DNA of 64,000 nt from Halichondria panicea (lineage: Eukaryota; Porifera; Demospongiae; Suberitida; Halichondriidae): NCBI RefSeq assembly GCF_963675165.1, contig NC_087384.1:2564501-2628500 (forward strand), given 5' to 3'. Made by a program: the position numbers and the translations under genes. Position 1 is the stretch's first letter; each line of letters opens with the position of its first letter. Under the pieces are notes generated by a model that had not been told where the DNA came from, ran no database searches, and saw only the letters and a program-made list of their open reading frames with translations. Below are positions 24,044-35,400 of the stretch, one piece after another.

Positions 24044-26427
24044 TCACATTTCTCTAACTCTGGTTGTGGAGCGTGCTCTGGTGTTGAAGTAACCAGGCAG
24101 GGAATTAGTGGAGGCATGTCGCGGAGAATACAGTTGCAGTTGCTTTATCTCACTGAAAGAACAACAATATAATTGTCGTTTAACAATACCGTTGTACTCG
24201 TTGTTTACTCATAATGCAAAAAGTGATATTTTAACCTGAAAATGTGTGTAGCATATTCACTCACTTTTTGGCCAATTGCAGTTCTTCCCTCATTCCGTCT
24301 AGCTCTTCTTTCAGCTCATTCCTCTCTCTCAGCACAGCCAGTAGGTCCTCTTTGTAAAACTTGGGATGGCCATCTTTACTAGACCCTCCACTGCTACTCG
24401 ATATCTATACGTGGGCGCCAGGACATGTTAATTGGCTCACTAAGTGCGTAAATACAATGATACCAGTTCTGCCACTCAGTATGACATTTGCACCTGGTAT
24501 GAAGCAATTGGGTTTATCATCCAAACAACTAACAAATTTTCTTCACTGGACATACAACAAACCTCTAAAGTGCTGAGTGCAGCTTCTGCTTTGCTCTCGT
24601 CTAGTTGAGCTTTGAGTGCCCTGTTCTCAGCTGTGGAAGTCTGTGAGTGGAAGTTATAGGTGTTAGTACTGCATGTGTATTACCAAACCGCAATTATAGG
24701 CATGTATAGTTGTGTGTATATGAACTTTACCTCAACGCGGCTACTATTTGGTAGCTCCAATGTATAATGTGAACCTAACCTGCAAACCATGGTGGGCTTC
24801 CACTAATTTCCTCCTGGTTTTCTGCAGCTCTAGCTCCACTTGAGAGAGACGTTTGGACATCCTAGGAAACTGTAAACGATCTGGGCCATTTGCAGCTACT
24901 AGTGATCCGTTCGGGTAAAAGTCCAGCGATGTTTCATTCATCATGCTGCTAACTGAATTGGATCTCTTTTGCTCTTCGCTACACGATGCATTCAGTGGGT
25001 CTTGGCCTGTGAGTGAGAGTATTATTCAAAGTACTGGTGTGGGTTAGAACTTAATCGGTACTTTAATTGGCTAATGTCAAGCACATAAAGATGCCTGTAT
25101 AGTATAGAATTGGTATAGACAAACAAGTACACACCAACAATACACTGCATTATAATAAAGACAGTGCTTGTACAGGTTAAATCCTCAACTAAAAATTGTC
25201 AGCCTTTTATATACGTCAATCTATTACTAGGCTTATGATCAGGATGCATGCCCAGATTTGTGTATTTGAGTTATGTACACAACTCAATATTACTGACCTC
25301 TTGGAACAGGTTTCAGTGAATTGCCTTTCATCCGGTCTAGTTGTTTGGCCAGGTCTTCGTTCCTCATTAAGAGTCTCTCTATCCGCATTGCCAACCTCTT
25401 CTTGTCCTCTCTCTCAGCCTCCAGCTTACACTGCTCCTCCTATAGGATAACAGAGGGAGCATGGTATTCATAATGGGGGCTCAAATGCGTTTATGAGGTA
25501 TCTATATCCTCTCACATACTACACAGACGTTGGGGCTTTGTTTACACTATAGCTACCTCACAGTGTACGCTAGCAGATGATCTCTGCTGTTATTTACTGA
25601 GCAAAGTATTGTCATACAGCATATCATACAATGTGATCGTGCAATATCTAGAGTTACAACCAAATATGCCTTGCTTGGCAAAGGAAGGTTGTAAAAATTC
25701 CCTGGGTAGCTGCTTATAGAGGTGGTGGTTTCTGTTTACTGGCAAGTGCAGCCTACTATAGTTATAGAAAAGGGGTGTTGTTGCACCTGAACTGAATAAT
25801 CTGCATGATACAAGCCATAATGCATACCAGTACCATAAATAGGGAAGCTAGCAAGAGCTGCATGCCAACTATTTTAGGATGAATTTGGTTTTCTGCAGGC
25901 ATGACAACTAACAAACTGCCCTCTTGACACCTCAGTTTGGAGACAACCAATTACACGATGCCTTTACAAACTCTACTGCCTGCCAACATAGCTTAACGGT
26001 AAAGATCAAAGACTCCATCAAGAGGCTATAGCTAAATCAACGCTGGTAGCTAGCTACAAACTCTTCAGTGACTTTGAGAGTATTGATAATTAATATTACC
26101 CCAACCCTGCCAACAGCAGCTTGTCTAATGAGCTGCTTGCACATCACTTACATCAACTTTATCACTCAGCATGATCCTCTGCTCCCTCTCTTGGGCCAGA
26201 CTGTCTACTTGAAGCAGTAGCTTTCTGTTGCTGATCTCCAGTCGCTGATGATCCTCCACAAATTGCTCCAGATGCTCCAATGAGCTGATCACCATTGGAA
26301 TCACTGTTCCCATGTGCACCGAGCCAAACTGCTTGATGAGCTGCTCAAACTGCTCTCCCACTTTCTCTGCTATCTCATAAACGTCTGTAAGCTGTAACTG
26401 TAGCTTTGTTGAATTATCTGAAGCCAT
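24044..26427 (-). CDS. RILPL1: RILP-like adaptor with RH1 and RH2 domains
   Basis: Six minus-strand exons: 26427-26152, 25439-25298, 25006-24780, 24640-24563, 24404-24265 and 24152-24044; all phases close and give 323 aa. Residues about 10-90 form an RH1 domain (VYEIAEKVGEQFEQLIKQFG); residues about 90-140 and 190-240 are coiled coil; residues about 252-285 form an RH2 domain (LLAVLRERNELKEEL). Family members bind GTP-bound Rab GTPases through RH2 and dynein or myosin Va partners through RH1, and act in lysosome or ciliary traffic. RILPL1 and RILPL2 cannot be told apart here, so the symbol is a family label. Upstream of the ATG the frame stays open for 21 codons without a second ATG. GCCACGCCCAC lies about 85 bp upstream. 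Confidence 0.85.
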
Positions 26428-26615
26428 AGCTAAGCTGTATTTTGCAGAAATTATAGAACCACAACTGTGAGATGTGGTTTTATAGAACATGCCAAGTACT
26501 TATAGGTTTGCCACGCCCACTTTTATTCATAGAGACACATGATGAGAGAATTTTGATATACACAGGTAGTCCTACACATGTACATGTATGAATTATAATT
26601 GTCCTAAAATTTTCC

Positions 26616-29329
26616 CTAGATGACTCTCTTGACTTCAAAGAATCTCTTGAGGTAGTAGATTTGTCCAAACGTCATGGCAATGAGGAGGAAGGACTCAAAC
26701 ACGGACCACCAGACCACCCTCGAGTTAGTGTTGTCATTGACTGCAAAAGGAGACAAGTACATAATTACAGTTACAACAGTACTAACCCTATTGATTCAAG
26801 TTGTAAATGCACCAGTAATGACGTAGTATACAGTGAAACCCCTTTATGATAACAAAGTTTTGGTTAAGAGATTGTTTAGTATACACAAGCTGTTCATTTG
26901 AGACCTGGGTGCCAGTACCACAGTTGGCCTTTCTTTAAGAGTGGGTCATTAAAAGGGGTTCCATTTACATGCACTTAGTGTGTGTAGTATTATACTTCAA
27001 AACGTAGGGACTGTTTTCCTGTGAGGTTGTTATTGTGACAACTGAGCTCTAAAGTGAAAATTATGCAGTCCCTAATGGGCGACCAACACCAACACCAACT
27101 CATCAACGACACCATTACTCACTCATTCTGTGTATCCTCTCCCTGACTTCCATATACTCTTGCTCGTGCTTAATGACAGCCAGGCCCATAGACAGCTCAT
27201 TCACCATCTCCTCAAGTTTACCCTGGTCTGCAGGATCAACAACAGCAATAAACAACCACACTTCGAACTAGAGCACTAAAGTGCAAACTCTCGGTCGGCT
27301 GGTGACATGATAAAAAAAAAACCATGCAGAAGAGTGATATACAATAAACACTGTTCATACAGTATGTATGATTGAGGCTGTCTAGCACAGTAACTCAGGA
27401 GCAATAATAAAACTAAAACAGAGTTTTTAGTGGAACAAGAGACAATTCAGTCGGATTCGGTGCAGCGCACAGGGGAATGCGCCCCCCTTTCTTGCTAAAA
27501 GACCAGTGGTCACTGTAGATTAGCTCGAATAAGATCTGGCTCATTCTTTGCAACTCTTCCAACGAAGTGGGTGTGGCTTAGAGCAGCAAGCAGAATAACA
27601 GCAGATCTAGTTATAGACTTTTTGAAGATGAAGAGCAAGATAACTTGATCCATTTCTACTCTCTCCTGCTACTATAATTATGCTCATTGCGGATGTATAG
27701 TCATCAATCGACCGACCCATGACCAGAAAAGCTACACAAATTAGTTCACCTTTTTTTTATTTTATAAAAAATGTTTCTTAAAATTACTCCCTCCCCTTTT
27801 CAAAATTCTGGATCCGCCCCTGGACATACACTGTGAACTACGATCACTGGCAAGAAACCTCGTTGGGTTCCGGGGGGGGGGGATAATGGTCGCAAGGCGA
27901 AAACTTAAAGGAATTGACAGAAGGCACCACTAGGAGTGGAGCCTGCGCCTTAATTCGACTCAACACGTGGAGTCTTAGAAGTATGGTATGGCTATCCTGG
28001 TGCTAGGACCGCAAAGACAGTAAAGAAGCCTTCCAAAACAACAGGTAGACAACATGCTTGCTATCTATGTTGTAAACTAAGCACTGTGGCATCCAGGTGA
28101 ATAGGCTCGGAATTCACAAACAGACAGACAGACAAACCAGACGACTTACATGTACTACAACCCATGGCGCCGCGGCGCGTCTCGGGTTAATAACTCTGAT
28201 TGCGGCCACAGTTTGGCAGGCCAAGAGTTGAGAAGTGGCCCACCACAACAGGTCTAACCACAAACTATAATACTCTGGCTGCATGAATGAGGGTGACATA
28301 CACATAGGTGACCACAATCAACTTTGGTACGCTGTCAAGCAGTTGACAAATTAACATAACCTCGTAGAGACTTCATTAAGCTCCACACATGTTTATTATC
28401 TTCAGCACCATAGTCATAGGGCAATGTACATCTTAATAGTATTCTACAATGTACAGTGTAGGTCAAAATTGAGAAAACTGTCAGTGCCAACAGTGCCTAT
28501 ACGCCACACTACATGTACGTTCCTCTAGTGAACACTTAATGCTTGTACGTACGTCCAATTAGTAATACAGCTACATGCATCTAAATAAAAACTTTTTAAG
28601 GTTCAATGCAATGTCCCAAAAGTTACAAAACAACTTCACGGCAAAGGGGCCACCTATATGGTTCCTCTATTACGAAGGGGGTCAACTGGTTCAAATCAAT
28701 CGAACTTCTTTGAACTGTACATTAATTACCATCACCCTCTGACTTACTCACCGTCTCCCATGGCATGGTCTTTCGGGGCTTCCCCCACTTCCATAGTGAA
28801 CATGACAATCTTGGGGGTCATAGAAGACATCTGGTTGCTGAAGCAGTACCTGTACAACCCGTCCATGTGAGCAGCAAATGTGTACTTGCCACTCGACTCA
28901 CGCTCACCCGAGTATATCGTTCTGTCATCGGGGCCTGTTATCTGGAGAGAATTAAGTACACAGTATATTAAATACAAAAACTGTTTTGCGAATATTAGGA
29001 CAACAGAGGTAACAATCAATATGCAATGATAAACAACGGAGCAATAGATGGAAACTGTAGATCTTTAACACATGGAAGAGCTTTAATACTAGTTATTTTT
29101 GAATAGGCTGCACCAGCATCAAAAACTTAGTGCATGTATTTACCTTCACATCAATGTCAAGGAAACCTCCTTCCACTACTTCAAACGTGAGGCCCATTTT
29201 CATCCCAGAGCTCACTCTATCAAAGAAACATTCTTGAGCATGTGCATCTATATGAGCAAAGTATCCTCTAGCCTCTGGTAAGAGCCATACTGCACACAGA
29301 ACAAACAACAATGCTCGACACCACGCCAT
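26616..29329 (-). CDS. TMED2: TMED2, p24-beta cargo receptor of COPI/COPII vesicles
   Basis: Four minus-strand exons, 29329-29144, 28941-28752, 27227-27123 and 26740-26616; phases 0, 1 and 1 close and give 201 aa, exactly the human length. A signal peptide ([18 protein letters not shown]) precedes the GOLD domain, which has the paired cysteines in [12 protein letters not shown] and YRYCFSN and the block [15 protein letters not shown]. Then come a coiled coil ([15 protein letters not shown]), one membrane span and the tail FFEVKRVI, with the di-Phe COPII signal and a basic COPI-type signal. It works as a hetero-oligomer in ER-Golgi cargo sorting (family knowledge). It is head-to-head with NLE1, and its 3' end is 190 bp from the RILP-like start. 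Confidence 0.97.
26831..26967. mobile_element. Short pogo/Tigger-like MITE in TMED2 intron 3
   Basis: A 137-bp stretch bounded by CAGTGAAACCCCTTTATGA and, inverted, TCATTAAAAGGGGTTCC. Ends beginning CAGTG-AACCCC are typical of small pogo/Tigger-type elements (family knowledge). No coding capacity. Confidence 0.6.
27864..27968 (+). pseudogene. Fragment of 18S rRNA gene in TMED2 intron 2
   Basis: About 105 bp match a universally conserved part of 18S rRNA in sense orientation on the plus strand: GGGTTCCGGGGGG, ATGGTCGCAAGG, AAACTTAAAGGAATTGAC, AGTGGAGCCTGCG and ACTCAACACG occur in order. It differs from any functional 18S by an expanded G run, a lost T after GCAAGGC, GACAGAAGG for GACGGAAGG, and CGCCTTAATTC for CGGCTTAATTT. 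It therefore looks like a decayed insertion, antisense to TMED2. Confidence 0.85.
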
Positions 29330-29439
29330 CTTTTCTTCAGTTTTCTCTAATAAGCCGAATTAAACGTGGCAATAGTAATGTAGTAATGTTGCAATTAAAA
29401 TTCCTACCCACGTGGCACACAGCTAGCTAGCTAGAAATC
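29330..29439. promoter_or_regulatory. Bidirectional promoter, TMED2 / NLE1
   Basis: Only 110 bp lie between the divergent start codons. An E-box-like CCACGTGG is centred near 29410. No TATA box is visible. Confidence 0.65.
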
Positions 29440-32400
29440 ATGGAAATGGATGAGCAAGAGATCAAGGAAGGACTTAGTGTGAAGAGAATATTAGCCCAGT
29501 TCAAAAATGATGAAGGCCAACTGGTTGGCACACCTCTGGATCTACCAATCGACATAACACCAGAGTCACTGGCCATTCTCTGCAACGTTGTGCTGCAAGA
29601 TGTAATAATTATTAAGCCTTTTACATTACACATGCTCGTGGACAAGCATTATAAATCTACACCAACTTGTACAAGGCAGTTAGTTTTTCAGAAGGTTACT
29701 TTGATCAGTTTCTTGCATCCATCAGTCTGAGTTATAGACATAGTCTCATACCCAACCTCTTTTTTGTCTGGGGGGAATATTCGAATGTGGAGAGTGTTAA
29801 ATTGTCAGGCTAGCCTAGACACTACGAGCACCTTGAGAGACCTGTGCACAATATTGTGTGTTGATTGTTTGTTTAGGCGGATGGCAATGCATACGAGTTT
29901 TATGTGGATGATATTGAGATCCGTGGCTCCCTGTCCAAGACGCTGGAGAGCATTGGCAAAGAGGAGAGGGAAAAGATGTTGGAGATACTCTATCAGCCGC
30001 AAGACAAGTTTAAAGTCAAGGCTGTCACCAGATGCTCCAGCAGCATACCAGGTGGGAGAGCTAGTGCAATACTAGTGCAATACTAATGGAATCATTATAA
30101 ACTATTTGTATAGGATATACCACACCTAAGAGGAGGATATATAGGGTGCATGTCCTCCGAGTAGGTGTGGCATATCTGACTTATACCACGTGACCGCAGC
30201 ACTATAAAAGGACCTCCCCCTAGCAACAATTCAATCACGATGCAGACTGCAAAAAAAAAACAAGACTATGCTGGATTTTGCAGCCGTCAAAGAGCTAGTT
30301 GAGCAACATGTTGACTCCTACAGATGCTCAAGAGTTTCCTTGGTCCAAGCGTTGACCATTCGACGTCCCTTACTGGAGTTGCAAGCTCTTCTTGGATAAA
30401 ATGTATCTAAACCGCGCCCATGGACCCATGGAAGCTTTGCCATCTTGTTGGAGAGCACCTTCCGTGTTTCTGCCGTCGCTTTGAGTCTTAGTACCGTCAA
30501 GCATGGCTCTTTTCTCTTTGCTTACTTTCTTCAACAAATGAAAAAACTAAAAAACAACTTGAAAAACTGTGCATGCCTGGGGCTGTATGCTAATATTCTA
30601 TATATCCTACAGCTGTTGACCAATGAGATCAATTTGTGGTGACGTAAGTGTGGTATAAGTACTAATAGAGGTCACCACCATTCTGTATACTGTCTGTTAA
30701 TTGGTGGTTTAATGTCAATTCTGAATATGTTTCTGTTATAATTATAACTCCCACGTTACTAGTGGTGGCCGTTAGTGTAAAAAACCTTTTATTAACAGTA
30801 CATTGTGTGCATGATTGCCGGATTAATATTATGATAATTGGGATCATTCCCAGGTGGTGAAAGCTGACCTGGGTTGTGGCAGAAGAAGTAGTTGGCCCTT
30901 ATGCCGTAATGGTTCTTAGAGTCTGTACATTTAAGAGTCCAGGCTGAGGTTGGAGACTCAGGAGGATTAGCCATAAATCCTTTTGCCGTTTCTCCTATAT
31001 TCAGGTCACGGTGAGGCTGTAATTGCAGTGTGCTTCAGTCCTGACGGCCGTCAGCTGGCCAGTGGGTCGGGGGACATGACAGTCAGGTTCTGGGACGTCT
31101 TTACAGAGACACCACTGCACACATGCAAGGCACACACTCACTGGGTGCTCTGCATAGCATGGTCACCAGACAGTAGGAAACTAGCTTCAGGCTGTAAAAA
31201 TGGCCAGGTTAGTTGATTAACTGTTGACCACTACTCACCTCCCAATCATATCCTTGAATGAATCGATAGGATATGTAGCACATGCATCTTTTACATACAG
31301 TGCAGCTCTTTACAATAATTATGTGTTCAACCTCAGGTTTGTATTTGGGACCCAGTCACTGGGAAGCAGATGGGTCACACTCTGATAGGCCACAAGCAAT
31401 GGATAACATGGCTCACTTGGGAACCACTGCACCTGTGAGTGGAAAATTGCATGCCAATGTACTACTGCGTGTATGCTTGCCTGACCTTTGAACCTAACGC
31501 GTTGCTAATATAATGTACATTAGTGTTGAATGCTATAAATAACGTATTTGTGCTTCCCAAAGAGACCCTGAATGTCAGCTGCTTGCGAGTGGCTCTAAGG
31601 ACGGAACAGTGAGAATATGGAACGTAGCTCTGTATAAGACCACCCTCATCTTGTCAGGCCACACTCACAGTGTGACCTGCATCTTGTGGGGAGGGGAAGG
31701 TCTGCTATTCTCTGCATCACAGGACAGAACCATCAAAGTCTGGAGAGCTAAAGATGTAAGAATTTTTATGGAAGCGCAGAATCCCCAATTAATAGATACA
31801 CTATTATAATAATTATTAGACACTAAGTTGATAAAATCTACATGAGAAGGTACATGGGAAAAGGGTCTTAGAGGAGGTACATGTATACTACTGTATAGTG
31901 GGTTATTTTCGAGGCACTAAATATTCGCGGATTGCCCAAACTAAACATTTCGAGGATAGCGTAGTGGTTCAAATGACCGCGTCTCTACAGTGGAGAGTGT
32001 AAACCAATTTCGAAGCATTAAATGTTCGTGCCTCGAACATAACCAGCTATACAGCCCTGGTATAATTATGAGACTTAGCATATAACTTGTATCCCATTGT
32101 CAAGCAAAGTAAAATTAATGTAGTAAGCCTCAAGACAAGGTTTGCACATGCACACTATACATATACTAGTATCTAAACGAGTTAGGCACTGTTTTGTTTT
32201 GTCGGTGTCCATGTAATTTAAAACTCTCAGCCACTTGTAGTACCCTCGCTACGCTGGGGATACTAAATCAGTGCCTTTGCACATGAGTTATTTATAACTG
32301 AAGTGATCCTGTACCAGGAACAATGGAACAGGGTCACTAAAGTAGAAAGCTAGAATTATAGCTCCTGCTGCTTAGCCAATTTATTGTATAACACTCTTTT

Positions 32401-35400
32401 GGTTGCCTGTAGATTTTTATTATTCATGTCAACAGCCGAGGGTTAGCACTTCAGTGCTCTAGTTTGTCTGTTTGTAATGTACGTGTTTGTAATGTACGTG
32501 TGAGTCTGCTTACCTTTATGTCATAGCACTGCGTTTACTGCATGCATATCCTTTACACAACAAGTTATTAGTTTTAATGGTGGCAGATTTTGATTTTAAA
32601 GCTTTGTTGTCGAATAAAGCGAGCAAAAGCTAAGAAGCTTGAACTTGCACATTGGTAGCTATAGCTAAAGTACACGCCGCCTTTATTTGAGGTAAAGTAC
32701 GTATTTACAGCTGAAGTGATCCCGTACCAGGAACAATGGAAAAGGGTTACAGTAGACTCGTTAATCTGGTCACCCTTGGGACCATGCAGCTTGGCCGGAA
32801 TAGCGAGGTGGGAAATAGCTGCGGCTTAAAAACGACCTTACCCTCGAATGTAATAACTAATTTAGCGGTTTTTGTCTCGAGGATAATGAAAAAAATTTCA
32901 TTTTAGTATGAACATTTCATTGACACAACAACAATGTTATAAACTGAGTAGATTAAAGAATGATAAGCACTAGAGCAATAAAGTGCTAACTCTCGGCTTG
33001 TGACCTGATTATAAAGAAACCAGCATCATCATGGTCTGTATAATGAATAGACATGCATGATAAACACTGGGAGCCTCAGGAGTTAATTGGACTAACCTCA
33101 ACATTGAATCCACCTGGAAGTGTGAAATTCTCGTTGTATTGGGGTATGTTCATAATTGCAGGTATAAGATGTCGAATGCACACAACTGCTACTAGCATAG
33201 GTTCTGCGTGTGTGTTAGAATGTGAGTGTTGATTGAGGTACTATTATAGCAGGATATTTTCATGAGGTGCACATTTCGCGTTTTCGAGGGCAGAGCAGTT
33301 AACTCAAAAATTATAACTGGGATAAACTCCCACGCACCGGTATTTCACATGCAAAGCTATTGGTCAGTGTGGTTTCCTGGCATTGAACTGCGAATATTAC
33401 AACCCACGAATATTATAACCCTCTTTTGGAGGCTCTGGAGCCAAATAACGGAAATGTACACCCGCGAACATTTCCCGCTATACGGTATAATTGTTTTGTT
33501 ACAGTTCTAATTATGTTGTACCATAATGCTATAAAATGTGAACTATAAATACTGTAGTTTGTAGCTTGCTTGAAAGTTTGGGACAAACACCCTATAGCGT
33601 TAATTTCGCAGTTTTACTTCGGTCATTTGAGCATTCTGCGGAATATTAATTTGATTTGTATATCCTAGGCTTTGGGAACTGCATTATGTATTGCACGACT
33701 TAGCATTAGATATAAACTTGTAACAGAAAAGAAACTGGAGTCACAAATTTAGAAGCCTGCATGGAATTATAAATTGCATGCGCGTTTGTAATAAAGCGCC
33801 TCAGATCAAAGCCGCGTGTTATGGACTCGAGGTTAACGCGGTACGAGGCGTATATATACCTAGCTAAACGCCATGCAAGTTCAAGCTTCTTAGCTTTTAC
33901 TAGACAACAAAGCTGTCCACTAACTAATGTATTGAGGCTATCCATGCTGCTGTGAACGCACGCACCGCCATGGCATCTGGCATCCAGGTGAGCATGCAGG
34001 CTCAGAATCATGGACACAGAGACCAGCGTGCTACTACATGTATAACCCGTGGCCACCTACGACGCCTTTGGCTAATAAGCATACTGATATTATGTAAACC
34101 TTTATCAAAATTATTGCACAGTATTATTATAGTGTGTATTAGCATGTTGAGTATGAATGTATGTAGCGTACCGCCATATCTTTTCCAGCAGACCCATGAT
34201 CTCGGTCCATCTGAGTATATATAATAAATTATTATAGTAATGAAAGCACCGCGGGTGCTGATGCCTCGGTGGAGGTGCCAAAGCTACATAACGTAAAGCT
34301 TTTATACACGCATTGATTATAATTATCATGATGAACATTTTTAATTTTGCTGTGCAATCGCAGGGAAACTCAAGTAGTGGGTAATGATCAACCATTATTG
34401 TTGTTAAAAACGATCGATACCAAAAGTTCAAGATTAATGGCTGCAAGTCAGCAGAGCCTTGCAGCTCTCTTCTCACTCTTGCAGCTACCAGTAGCTAGCG
34501 TTCTAGTGCAGAGCTAACTACTAAGTAGAGTAGCAACACTCGGTGAACAAGTTTTGCTACGGACTCTTCTGAAAAGGCTGCAATGGCATTCCAAGTAAGC
34601 AAAACTAGGCATAACTCGAGAACAAAACTTTGTTTTGCCAATCCACAAATAGCAAGCCAAGAAAACATGACTATAAGCCTATAAAGACTCTTACTTGCAC
34701 TTCATTGATCCTTGAGCAGCTGTAGCAGTCTACACACAAACACACTACCGTATACCTCGCTTGCGCATGCGCACCGAGGCATAATTATGAAATAAAGTTA
34801 TAATATCATGTTTCCGTTCCTCCACAGTGACTTCAAAGTTAGTGTGAGTACTTCTTCTAGTTGTTCCATACCTATCTAATCGTACAGTCATACACTAACT
34901 TACCCAGAGCTTGAAAAGAGTATTTGAAAATGGTAGAAAGAATAGTCCCAATCAATATTCCAATAAGAGCTCCACACACAAGGCTGATGAACATTAAACA
35001 GACAGGAAATGACGTGTCGGGGTTTTCATGTTGAAGAGCAGCAAATGCTGCTCCTAGTAAAGAATACCCTTCCGGTGTAAACAGTATCTTCCAAAATATA
35101 ATGCTTCTTCTCGCATATGTAATAATAATGGTTGCAAGATCTGTGTGTCAGTAAGCAGACATGGTAAATACATGTGGTATCCAGAGTAGATGTATTGGCA
35201 GATTCAGTCAATGCAGTAAATCAATGGTGTAGGGCCAATAATCGATAATCCCCACTGCGTTAAAAACACTGTAAGTACGTATAGAGATTAATTACATGGT
35301 TTAATTATGTACTATATTGATCATAATTCTAATCAAGTTTTTCAGTTGTGTCAAACACAATACCAAAAATGTCTAAAACAATATCAGCAGCATCGAAGAA

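Noticed and set aside
27864-27968. Functional rRNA gene
   Set aside because: Only about 105 bp of 18S is present, with indels in invariant positions.
30239-30500. Small coding gene in NLE1 intron 2
   Set aside because: Frames on both strands are short, interrupted and contained in an inverted-repeat element.
33706-34056. 116-codon minus-strand frame in NLE1 intron 5
   Set aside because: It overlaps repeat blocks found elsewhere in the window and shows no domain.
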